DNA of 23,424 nt. It comes from Microbacteriaceae bacterium (lineage in GTDB: Bacteria > Actinomycetota > Actinomycetes > Actinomycetales > Microbacteriaceae). Below are positions 13,659-19,580 of this stretch, piece by piece. How positions within the stretch are numbered: position 1 is the first letter of the stretch; each line of letters opens with the position of its first letter. The stretch lies in NCBI GenBank assembly GCA_022701925.1, contig JAKONM010000159.1, positions 1-23,424 on the forward strand. Direction: 5' to 3'. The notes beneath the pieces were generated by a model. It saw only the letters and a list, made by a program, of their open reading frames with translations. It did no database searches and was not told the DNA's origin. The position numbers and the translations under genes are program-made.

Positions 13659-13691
13659 ACTTGCTCGCCGGGCACGGCCCGGAACCGCAGC

Positions 13692-13697
13692 ATCGTA
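13692..13697 (-). promoter_or_regulatory. Candidate -10 element for infC-rpmI-rplT
   Basis: TACGAT on the minus strand matches TANNNT and is the best -10 candidate in the 470-nt gap upstream of infC. It predicts transcription from about 13685. A convincing -35 hexamer is not visible. A 6-bp hairpin would lie at the 5' end of the RNA. Confidence 0.5.
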
Positions 13698-13914
13698 GCA
13701 GGAAGCCGGACCGACGCGCAGGCGCGGTGCCGTCGAGCAGGTGGGAGGAGGACCTGACCGCCGGTGGAGGCCCCTCGACGGCGAGCCCTCCTCCACGCCG
13801 GATCCTGTCCTCCGCCCGCTGCGCCGCTCCTCCCCAGGGCCCGACTCGGTGTTCGACGGACGCAGGAGGCGTCGGACGGGGACCGGGTCGGCCCGTGCAG
13901 CACCATCCGGGCGC
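13698..13914. other. Divergent intergenic region between infC promoter and DUF559-type gene
   Basis: About 217 nt with no supportable gene. It contains an inverted repeat, GTGGAGG (13764-13770) with CCTCCAC (13789-13795), flanked by CCGG on both sides, which could form a hairpin on either strand. No clear -10 element for the plus-strand gene at 13915 was recognised. Upstream in-frame starts for that gene exist (for example GTG at 13741), but the added residues look like low-complexity shadow translation. Confidence 0.4.
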
Positions 13915-14778
13915 ATGAGCTTCTGGACCACTCGCGAGCTGCGGGCCCTCGGCAAGTCGGACCACGCCATCCGCCTGGCCGCCGCACGCGGTGCGATCAC
14001 GCCCGTGCGCCGCGGCCACTGGGCGACTCCGGACACCCCGGAGCAGGTGCTGCGCGCCGCTCGGGTCGGGGGCGTCGCCACGGCCACCACAGCCTCGCGA
14101 GCACTGGGGCTGTGGACGCCGCCCGACCCCGATTCATCGTTCCGACGAGCGCCCGGCCGACCGGACCGGCTGCACTTCGCCGTGCCGGGAACATGCGGGC
14201 GACTGCGGGATCCCGACGATCCCTCCGTGCCGCTCACCGCCCGGGCCGACGTCGCGATCCATTGGACGGCTCCGGACCTCCTGGCCGGCACCTCCCGGAG
14301 CCGCCTCGCAGACCCGCTCCTGATGGCGGCGCACGTATTCGCCTCGCAGCCGCCCGAGCGGGCTCTGGCAGTGCTCGACTCCGCTCTCAGGGCGAGGCAT
14401 CTGCGCCAACGGGACCTGGCGGCGCTCGCGGGGATCATCCCCGCGCACCTGCGGACCGTGCTGCAGCGGGCCGATCCCCGATCCGATTCGGGCGTCGAGA
14501 CGATCGTGCGCTTCCTCCTGCGGGCGCGGGGTCTCCACGTCGAAACCCTGGTCGATCTGTCACGCATCGGAGAGGTCGACCTGCTCGTGGAGGGTCGTCT
14601 GATCGTGGAGTGCGACGGCCGCGAGTTCCACGACGAAGCGGCTGCATTCGAGCGGGACCGGGGGCGCGACCTCTCCGCGGCACGGCTCCGCTACCGCGTG
14701 CTGCGGGTCACCTGGCACCAGGTGCTGTTCCGCTGGGAGGAGGTGAAGGCGGCGGTCTTCGCCGCCCTCGCGGCCTGA
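13915..14778 (+). CDS. Winged-helix plus DUF559/Vsr-like endonuclease-domain protein
   Basis: A 287-residue protein of a type common in actinobacteria, with no established role. Residues 1-70 look like the winged-helix N-terminus of AbiEi-type antitoxin proteins (WTTRELRALGKSDHAIRLAAARG, then VRRGHWA and a TTASRALGLW stretch). The C-terminal third resembles the DUF559/very-short-patch-repair nuclease fold: SGVE with Glu195, EVDLLVEGRLIVECDG with Asp222, Glu232 and Asp234, His239, and RDRGRDL at 247-253. Those residues match the expected metal-site pattern, so nuclease activity is possible but inferred. ATG at 13915 is the first start with family-like sequence; no good ribosome site precedes it. 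No AbiEii-like toxin is adjacent. A hairpin follows the stop codon. Confidence 0.72.
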   Translation: MSFWTTRELRALGKSDHAIRLAAARGAITPVRRGHWATPDTPEQVLRAARVGGVATATTASRALGLWTPPDPDSSFRRAPGRPDRLHFAVPGTCGRLRDPDDPSVPLTARADVAIHWTAPDLLAGTSRSRLADPLLMAAHVFASQPPERALAVLDSALRARHLRQRDLAALAGIIPAHLRTVLQRADPRSDSGVETIVRFLLRARGLHVETLVDLSRIGEVDLLVEGRLIVECDGREFHDEAAAFERDRGRDLSAARLRYRVLRVTWHQVLFRWEEVKAAVFAALAA

Positions 14779-14779
14779 A

Positions 14780-14849
14780 CGTCGTCGGGAGGAGGACGCG
14801 TCCGCGGAAGGAGGGCCACGGATGGCTCATCGTCCTCCGCGCGACGACG
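14780..14849 (+). terminator. Imperfect 19-bp inverted repeat after the DUF559-type gene
   Basis: CGTCGTCG-GGA-GGAGGACG (14780-14798) pairs with CGTCCTCC-GCG-CGACGACG (14831-14849): two perfect 8-bp stems with a 3-nt internal mismatch and a 32-nt loop. It starts two bases after the stop codon, so it probably terminates the upstream gene. The symmetry would let it work from either direction. Confidence 0.6.
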
Positions 14850-14887
14850 GATCCTGCGCCCGCTCTGCGCGCTGGGAGGATGGAGGC

Positions 14888-15274
14888 ATGAGCTTCACCT
14901 ACGACGGCGACGTGCCCGGCGAGGCGGAGGCGGCGGACGCCCCCGACGCGGTCGACGACGCCACGCGCGACATCGCGGACGTGCCGGCCGTCGAGGTGAT
15001 CGGCGCCGCCGCCGTGCACCTGATGAGCGCGGCGGCCGTGAAGTGCGGCCTCGCCGACGACCCCGAGCAGCAGACGGACCTGGACGAGGCGCGGAAGCTG
15101 ATCCAGGCGCTCGCCGGCCTCATCACCGCCGCGGCGCCGGAGATCAGCGACTCGCACGCCCGGCCCCTCCGCGACGGGCTGCGCAGCCTGCAGCTGGCCT
15201 TCCGCGAGGCGTCGACGATCCCGGACCCCATCGGCAAGGGCCCGGGCGAGAAGTGGACCGGCCCGGTCACCTGA
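14888..15274 (+). CDS. DUF1844 domain-containing protein
   Basis: A 128-residue cytoplasmic protein of the DUF1844 family, function unknown, widespread in actinobacteria and often encoded near infC. The diagnostic core is DVPAVEVIGAAAVHLMSAAAVKCGLADDP (about 36-64). A helical stretch with DLDEARKLIQALAGLI and a second helix (RDGLRSLQLAFREAS) follow, and the protein ends in a Gly/Pro-rich tail. ATG at 14888 is chosen because GGGAGG lies eight bases upstream and homologues begin close to the acidic N-terminal segment; an upstream ATG at 14822 would add 22 unlike residues and overlaps a hairpin arm. It is on the strand opposite infC and converges with the lipoprotein gene. Confidence 0.88.
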   Translation: MSFTYDGDVPGEAEAADAPDAVDDATRDIADVPAVEVIGAAAVHLMSAAAVKCGLADDPEQQTDLDEARKLIQALAGLITAAAPEISDSHARPLRDGLRSLQLAFREASTIPDPIGKGPGEKWTGPVT

Positions 15275-15292
15275 CGCGGGAACGGGACCGGG
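15262..15292. terminator. Shared hairpin between convergent DUF1844 and lipoprotein genes
   Basis: CCCGGTC (15262-15268) pairs with GACCGGG (15286-15292) around a 17-nt loop. It spans the 3' end of the DUF1844 gene and abuts the lipoprotein stop codon at 15293. The 18-nt gap leaves no other terminator, so a bidirectional role is plausible. The 7-bp stem is modest. Confidence 0.4.
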
Positions 15293-15892
15293 TCATCCCG
15301 CGGTCGCCCGGCCGGTGTCGGCGTCGACCGAGACGTCCCCCACGCCGTCCGGAGAGCCCTCCACCTGCGCCTCCCACACGACGGCCCCTCGGTCGTCGTC
15401 GAGGGCCAGCTCGGTGAGCCGTCCGCCGCCCGCGGCCCGGAGCGCGGCCGCCGCCGCATCCTGCAGCGACGTGCGCGCTCCGCCCACCAGGGCGCGGTTC
15501 TCGCGGCGGTCGGCGGCGTCCGTGTCATCGGTCGTCGGCCCCGCCACCACGTCGCCGGCGGCCGACAGCCGCAGGTCGCGCTCCGCGCCGTCGGCGTCCA
15601 CCGCGACCGCGTCCCAGGTGCCGTCGTCGTCCTGGTCGACGGACACGATCGTCGAGGACCCGGCTGCGCGCTCCGCGGCCGCCGCGACCGCGGCGAGCGC
15701 CTCACCGGACGCGGCGGGAGACGCGCGCGGCGTCCCACCGGTCGAGGCGCTCGGTGCCGCGGCGGTCACGGTGACGGTCGGCGCGGCGGTCGCCCCGTCC
15801 TCCTCCCGCTCCGCGGTGCAGCCAGCGAGCGCCAGGAGGAGCAGCGGCGGCAGGGCCAGCAGCGATCGTGCAGGGCGGGTCGTCGACGTCAT
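15293..15892 (-). CDS. PepSY-domain lipoprotein
   Basis: A 199-residue predicted lipoprotein. A basic n-region and a Leu-rich core (residues 9-22) lead to the lipobox LAGC, with the modified Cys at 25. A Thr/Ala/Ser/Pro-rich linker follows to about residue 62. Two repeats of about 60 residues resemble PepSY units, each a helix followed by strands. The first is GEALAAVAAAAERA with VDQDDDGTWDAVAVDADG; the second is LQDAAAAALRAAGGG with VVWEAQVEGSPDGVGDVSVDADTGRA. PepSY domains are thought to inhibit peptidases or act as extracytoplasmic modulators; the partner here is unknown. ATG at 15892 gives a clean signal peptide but lacks a clear Shine-Dalgarno sequence. A 12-bp hairpin lies 12 nt upstream of it. 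Confidence 0.85.
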   Translation of the reverse strand: MTSTTRPARSLLALPPLLLLALAGCTAEREEDGATAAPTVTVTAAAPSASTGGTPRASPAASGEALAAVAAAAERAAGSSTIVSVDQDDDGTWDAVAVDADGAERDLRLSAAGDVVAGPTTDDTDAADRRENRALVGGARTSLQDAAAAALRAAGGGRLTELALDDDRGAVVWEAQVEGSPDGVGDVSVDADTGRATAG

Positions 15893-15904
15893 GCGCCGAT
15901 GGAA

Positions 15905-15935
15905 CCGGGTCCGGCCGGGCCGCGGCCGGACCCGG
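15905..15935 (-). terminator. Perfect hairpin between the luciferase-like gene and the lipoprotein gene
   Basis: CCGGGTCCGGCC (15905-15916) pairs perfectly with GGCCGGACCCGG (15924-15935): 12 bp around a 7-nt loop. It lies about 23 nt beyond the luciferase-like stop codon and is followed on the minus strand by TTCCATC. It should separate the two genes, but its foot is only 12 nt from the lipoprotein start. Confidence 0.7.
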
Positions 15936-15958
15936 CGCAAGAGTCCGCTGAGAGGCGC

Positions 15959-17011
15959 TCAGACCGCGGCGGATGCCTTCCGCTCGGCGGGCGGCGCCCA
16001 GCCGATCGCGGGCGCGACGTACCGCGCCACCGTCTCCAGCAGCCGCGCGTTGTACTCGACGCCCAGCTGGTTCGGCACCGTGAGCAGCAGGGTGTCCGCG
16101 GCCTGCACGGCGGCGTCCTGCGCCAGCTCCCGGGCGATGACGTCCGGCTCCCCGACGTAGCTGCGGCCGAAGCGGGCGTTGCCGCCGTCCAGCCAGCCCA
16201 CCTGGTCCTGGCCGTCCACGTCGCCGCCGAAGTACAGGCGGTCGACGTCGGAGGTGATCGGCATCACGCTGCGGCTCACCGAGACGCGCGGCTCGCGAGC
16301 GTGCCCCGCCTCCCGCCACGCGTCGCGGAACAGGGCGATCTGCTCGGCCTGCAGCCGGTCGAAGGGCACGCCCGTGTCCTCGGTCAGCAGCGTGGACGAC
16401 TGCAGGTTCAGGCCCTGCTCGGCGACCCAGCGGGCGCTGGCGCGCGTGCCGCTGCCCCACCAGATGCGGTCGCGCAGCCCGGGCGACTGCGGCTGCACGG
16501 CCAGCGGCTGCTCGGAGCCCGTCATGCGCGGGTCGGCTGCGACGACACCGGCGCCGTCGATCGCGGCCAGGAAGAGCTCCATCTTGTGACGGGCCAGGTC
16601 TGCGTCGCTCATGCCCGCCGGCGGCACGAAGCCGAAGGCGTGAGCGCCGTTCCGCGCCGGCTCGGGCGACCCCCGGCTCACGCCGAGCTGCAGCCGCCCG
16701 CCGGAGATCAGGTCGGCGACCGCCGCCTCCTCCGCCATGTACAGCGGGTTCTCATAGCGCATGTCGATCACGCCGGTGCCCAGCTCGATGCGGCCGGTGC
16801 GCGCCGCCATCGCCGCCAGCAGCGGGAAGGGCGACGACAGCTGCGGCGCGAAGTGGTGCACCCGCACCGACGCGTTGTCGATGCCGATCTCCTCGGCCGC
16901 GACCGCCAGCTCGATGGTCTGCCGCAGCGTGTCCGCCGCGGTCGGGGTCTGCGAGCCCCGCACCCGGCCCCAGTGGCCGAAGGAGAGGAAGCCGATCCGC
17001 TTCTGTGACAT
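15959..17011 (-). CDS. Luciferase-like (LLM class) flavin-dependent oxidoreductase
   Basis: A 350-residue TIM-barrel oxidoreductase of the bacterial luciferase-like superfamily, using FMN or F420; substrate unknown. Visible features are the first barrel strand IGFLSFGHWG, the stretch IDNASVRVHHFAPQLSSPFPLLAAMA, the family segment RTGRIELGTGVIDMRYENPLYMAEEAA, and the phosphate-binding SGGRLQLGVSRGS. IWWGSGTRASARWVAEQG follows in the middle. The reading frame continues upstream, but ATG at 17011 begins a typical N-terminus (MSQKRIGFLSFG). TACGAT lies six bases before the ATG with no ribosome-binding sequence, so the mRNA is probably leaderless. It diverges from the pentapeptide-repeat gene and ends before a 12-bp hairpin. 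Confidence 0.9.
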   Translation of the reverse strand: MSQKRIGFLSFGHWGRVRGSQTPTAADTLRQTIELAVAAEEIGIDNASVRVHHFAPQLSSPFPLLAAMAARTGRIELGTGVIDMRYENPLYMAEEAAVADLISGGRLQLGVSRGSPEPARNGAHAFGFVPPAGMSDADLARHKMELFLAAIDGAGVVAADPRMTGSEQPLAVQPQSPGLRDRIWWGSGTRASARWVAEQGLNLQSSTLLTEDTGVPFDRLQAEQIALFRDAWREAGHAREPRVSVSRSVMPITSDVDRLYFGGDVDGQDQVGWLDGGNARFGRSYVGEPDVIARELAQDAAVQAADTLLLTVPNQLGVEYNARLLETVARYVAPAIGWAPPAERKASAAV

Positions 17012-17017
17012 GTCAAC

Positions 17018-17023
17018 ATCGTA
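17018..17023 (-). promoter_or_regulatory. Candidate -10 element for a leaderless luciferase-like mRNA
   Basis: TACGAT on the minus strand, then GTTGAC (6 nt), then the ATG at 17011. The geometry is the same as at argC and predicts transcription starting on or beside the start codon. No -35 consensus is evident. Confidence 0.55.
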
Positions 17024-17113
17024 CGCCCTGGCGAGCCGGAGCGCAGCAGGCGACGATGCTCGGATGGAACCGCGTCCGCTCCCCCGCCTCCGCCGCCCCA
17101 GCGCAGGCGCGGC

Positions 17114-17779
17114 GTGAGGGCACGACGCGGCCGGGACGCGCGCACGCCGCGCGTCCAGCCGGTCGACCCGCAGGGACTGACCCCGGCGGACGCGGACGCC
17201 CTGCGCACCGACCGGCGCGTCGACGGCCTGCTGATCGAGGGCGGCGACCTGAGCGGGGCGGACCTCACCGACCTCGTGCTCGACGAGTGCCGGCTGGTCC
17301 GCACGGCCCTGGGCGACGTGCGCGCGGACGGCGCGCGGATCACCGACAGCGTGCTGGACGGGGTCGCCGCCACGACGTGGCGGGCGCACCGCGCGGTGCT
17401 GCGCGACGTGCTGCTCACCGGCTGCCGGATCGGCGCGGCGGAGTGGTTCGAGGCCGACCTGACCCGCGTCGAGCTGATCGGCTGCCGCATCGACTACCTG
17501 GGGCTGGCCGACGCCCGAGCGGTCGACCTGCGCCTCGTCGACTGCACGGTCGGCGACCTGGACCTGCGCGGGGCGACCGCCGAGCGGGTGGCCCTGGTCG
17601 GCTGCCGCGTGCGGGAGCTGTCCGCCCTGGGGGCGACCCTGCAGCACGTCGACCTGCGCGGCGCCGACCTGGAGCGGGTCGACGGCGTGCGCGCGCTGCG
17701 GGGCACCGTCGTCTCCGACGAGCAGCTGCTGCGCATCGCGCCGCTGCTCGCCGAGGAGGCGGGCATCGCCGTCGAGTGA
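17114..17779 (+). CDS. Pentapeptide-repeat protein
   Basis: A 221-residue protein whose middle (about 38-205) is built of degenerate pentapeptide repeats, A(D/N)LXX-like, predicted to form a right-handed square beta-helix. Clear units are DLSGADLTDL, LDECRLVRTALGDVRADGARI, FEADLTRVELIGCRI, DLRGATAERVALVGCRV and VDLRGADLERVDG. The C-terminus (GTVVSDEQLLRIAPLLAEEAGIAVE) is a short helical cap. The first about 25 residues are basic and not repeat-like. The start is GTG at 17114 without a good ribosome site, so it could lie elsewhere. Some pentapeptide proteins (MfpA, Qnr) mimic DNA and protect gyrase, but many have other or unknown roles, and nothing here points to quinolone resistance. It converges with the metallopeptidase gene, 15 nt away. 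Confidence 0.85.
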   Translation: MRARRGRDARTPRVQPVDPQGLTPADADALRTDRRVDGLLIEGGDLSGADLTDLVLDECRLVRTALGDVRADGARITDSVLDGVAATTWRAHRAVLRDVLLTGCRIGAAEWFEADLTRVELIGCRIDYLGLADARAVDLRLVDCTVGDLDLRGATAERVALVGCRVRELSALGATLQHVDLRGADLERVDGVRALRGTVVSDEQLLRIAPLLAEEAGIAVE

Positions 17780-17794
17780 CGCCCGCCCCGCGCC

Positions 17795-18709
17795 CTAGAT
17801 CGCGCCGGCGGCGAAGGTGTCGCAGCGGTCCGGGTCCCCGGTCTCGTACCCGCGGGTGAACCAGGTGCGGCGCTGCTCGGAGGTGCCGTGGGTGTACGAG
17901 TCCGGATCCGCCTGCCCGCCGCCCAGCTGCCGCTGGATGAAGTCGTCGCCGATGCGCCCCGCGGTGTCGAGCGCCGCGTCGACGTCGTCCTGCGTCAGCT
18001 GCTCGATCAGCGGGGCCCCCGAATCGTCCGGCGTCGTGGTGGCGTGGTTCGCCCAGGTGCCGGCGTAGCAGTCGGCCTGCAGCTCGAGCCGCACCGAACC
18101 GCTCTTCGCCCCGCTCGCCCCCTGCTGCACCTTCGACTCGGTGCCCAGCAGGTCCTGCACGTGGTGGCCGTACTCGTGCGCCAGCACGTAGGCGTTCACG
18201 AAGGTGCCGCCCTCGGCGCCGAACCGCGTGCGCAGCTCCTCGAAGAAGGCCAGGTCGATGTAGACCAGCTGGTCCGCCGGGCAGTAGAAGGGTCCGACGC
18301 CCGACGTCGCGCTCCCGCAGCCGGTGTCCGTGGAGCCGGAGAAGAAGACGGTGTCGGTGTCCGTGTACTCGTCGCCCAGCCGCCCGGACCAGTAGTCCTG
18401 GATCGACTGGATGGAGGCGACCGCCGCGCACTCCTCGCTGGAGTTGGCGTCCTGGCCGGTGCGGCAAGACGACGCCAGCTGCGAGCCGTCGGCGGTCTGG
18501 CCGGGCTGCAGCCCGTCGAGGATCGGCCCGAGCTGCCGGGAGACGTCGCCGCCGCCCCCGCCGGAACCGCCCAGCAGCTGCACCAGCACGACCACGATCA
18601 GCCCGACGACGCCGAGCCCGCCGCCGCCGATCGCCGCCGCTCGGCCGCCCCCGCCCCGGCGGTCCTGCACCTCGCCGGTGTCGATCCGCGCGTCGTCCCT
18701 GAACTTCAT
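17795..18709 (-). CDS. YpfJ-like membrane-anchored neutral zinc metallopeptidase
   Basis: A 304-residue predicted metallopeptidase of the YpfJ/KPN_02809 family. A short cytoplasmic N-terminus (MKFRDDARIDTGEVQDRR) matches the family start. It is followed by a Gly-rich segment and one membrane span (about 27-47), placing the catalytic part outside. The zinc site is HEYGH at 178-182, with Glu179 as the base and a likely third ligand in ELQADCYAG (Glu209 or Asp213). Six cysteines in the outer domain (82, 94, 131, 143, 214 and one near the C-terminus) could form disulfides. ATG at 18709 has GGGAGGGA about eight bases upstream. The substrate is unknown. It lies 30 nt after the SDR gene and may share its transcript. 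Confidence 0.9.
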   Translation of the reverse strand: MKFRDDARIDTGEVQDRRGGGGRAAAIGGGGLGVVGLIVVVLVQLLGGSGGGGGDVSRQLGPILDGLQPGQTADGSQLASSCRTGQDANSSEECAAVASIQSIQDYWSGRLGDEYTDTDTVFFSGSTDTGCGSATSGVGPFYCPADQLVYIDLAFFEELRTRFGAEGGTFVNAYVLAHEYGHHVQDLLGTESKVQQGASGAKSGSVRLELQADCYAGTWANHATTTPDDSGAPLIEQLTQDDVDAALDTAGRIGDDFIQRQLGGGQADPDSYTHGTSEQRRTWFTRGYETGDPDRCDTFAAGAI

Positions 18710-18739
18710 CGCGACGTCCCTCCCCCGCCCCGCGGGGCC

Positions 18740-19507
18740 TCAGCCGGCCGCCTGCCCGGTGGAGGCGGAGGTGCCGCCGTCCACGGGCAGCACGGCCCCG
18801 GTGATGTACGCGGCGTCCGGGCTGGCCAGGAACAGCACCGCCGGTGCGACGTCCGCGGGCTCGGCGACGCGTCCGAGCGCGACCCGCTGCACGGTCGCCG
18901 CGAGTCCCGCCTCGTCGACCCCGGCGGTCATGTCCGTGCGGGTGAACGAAGGCGCGACCGCGTTGACGCGCACGCCGCGCCCGCCGTAGTCGAGCGCCAG
19001 GGAGCGGACGAAGCCGTGCACGGCGTGCTTCGACGCGTTGTAGGCCGCCTGGCCCCAGTCCCCGCGCTCGCCGGAGACGCTGCCGACCGCGACGAGACTG
19101 CCGCCGGACTCCACGAGGTGGGGCAGCACGGCCTGGGCCAGGTGCAGGAAGCCGTCGACGTTGGTGCGCCGCAGCGTCTCCCAGTCGTACACCGACAGGT
19201 CCGCCAGGTCGCCGCCCTCGTAGGCCGCCGCGTTGCTGACCACGACGTCGAGCCGCCCGAAGGCCCGCACGGTCTCGGCGACGATGCGCTGCGCGTCCGC
19301 CACGGTGCCCACGTCGCCCTGCACCGCGAGCGCCCTGCCCTCCGGTGCGGCGTCCACCACGTCCTGCAGCGGCTGCGGCCGGCGCCCGCACACGGCGACG
19401 CGCGCGCCGTTCTGCAGGAACGCCTCCGCAACGGCACGCCCGATGCCGCCGCCTCCGCCGGTGATCAGCACCGCCGCGTCCTGCAGGTCGTACCGGTTCG
19501 CCGTCAT
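18740..19507 (-). CDS. Short-chain dehydrogenase/reductase (SDR family)
   Basis: A classical SDR of 255 residues that oxidises or reduces an unknown alcohol or ketone with NAD(P). The nucleotide-binding TGGGGGIG is at 16-23; Arg42 and Arg43 after the second strand suggest NADP(H). NAAA at 92-95 replaces the usual NNAG. The catalytic set is Asn116, Ser143, Tyr156 and Lys160 (YNASK). The C-terminus (YITGAVLPVDGGTSASTG) is that of the FabG/3-ketoacyl-reductase-like branch, but the context gives no fatty-acid link. ATG at 19507 follows TGAGGGG at normal spacing. It lies 73 nt after the SseB gene, a gap with a strong hairpin, so it probably has its own control. Confidence 0.92.
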   Translation of the reverse strand: MTANRYDLQDAAVLITGGGGGIGRAVAEAFLQNGARVAVCGRRPQPLQDVVDAAPEGRALAVQGDVGTVADAQRIVAETVRAFGRLDVVVSNAAAYEGGDLADLSVYDWETLRRTNVDGFLHLAQAVLPHLVESGGSLVAVGSVSGERGDWGQAAYNASKHAVHGFVRSLALDYGGRGVRVNAVAPSFTRTDMTAGVDEAGLAATVQRVALGRVAEPADVAPAVLFLASPDAAYITGAVLPVDGGTSASTGQAAG

Positions 19508-19539
19508 CCGAGCCCCTCACCGTCGTCGCCCGCGATCCT

Positions 19540-19563
19540 GCCGGACGTGCGCCGCACGTCGGC
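19540..19563 (-). terminator. Hairpin after the SseB-family gene (end of his operon)
   Basis: GACGTGCG (19544-19551) and CGCACGTC (19553-19560) form a near-perfect palindrome, extended by GCC/GGC with one bulged G. A wider arm pair, CCGAGCCC (19508-19515) with GGGCTCGG (19569-19576), encloses it. It lies about 17 nt after the SseB-family stop codon. The tight loop would relax to about 5 nt with a 6-bp stem. Confidence 0.55.
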
Positions 19564-19580
19564 TCGGAGGGCTCGGCGAC

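Larger units (their letters stand above)
13442..13685 (-). promoter_or_regulatory. Structured 5' leader of infC-rpmI-rplT
   Basis: About 240 nt separate the predicted start site (near 13685) from the infC ATC. In transcript order the leader has a 6-bp hairpin at the very 5' end (13682-13668, 3-nt loop), a 5-bp hairpin (13623-13605) and a two-part 12-bp stem (13569-13540). Last comes a 12-bp stem with one bulge (13500-13473), 31 nt before the start codon. A 9-nt direct repeat and a possible 56-codon ORF also lie in it. Long autoregulatory leaders of this operon are known in other phyla, but I do not recognise this as a known family. The call rests on inverted repeats seen by eye. Confidence 0.55.

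Noticed and set aside
13561..13660. Glycine-riboswitch-like CTCTCAGGCA in the infC leader
   Set aside because: The motif resembles the 3' part of a glycine aptamer, but only about 15 nt separate it from the upstream GAGAG and the GCCGAAGG core is missing. No glycine-metabolism gene follows. A covariance search would settle it.
13442..13987. An extended infC start at an upstream ATG/GTG (frame open to 13987)
   Set aside because: The extra residues have no IF3 similarity and the leader carries strong RNA structures. ATC at 13441 has a well-spaced ribosome site and begins the conserved sequence.
13623..14567. A minus-strand frame overlapping the DUF559-type gene and leader
   Set aside because: It is antisense to a better supported plus-strand gene, with Arg/Ser-rich low-complexity translation. 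Only its last 56 codons, inside the leader, were kept as a speculative upstream ORF.
13915..14778. Complete AbiEi/AbiEii toxin-antitoxin pair
   Set aside because: Only the antitoxin-like N-terminus is present. The next gene is DUF1844, which does not resemble a nucleotidyltransferase toxin, and an inverted repeat separates them.
17114..17779. Quinolone-resistance (Qnr/MfpA) assignment for the pentapeptide protein
   Set aside because: The repeats are degenerate and the N-terminus is basic. Family membership alone does not imply gyrase protection.
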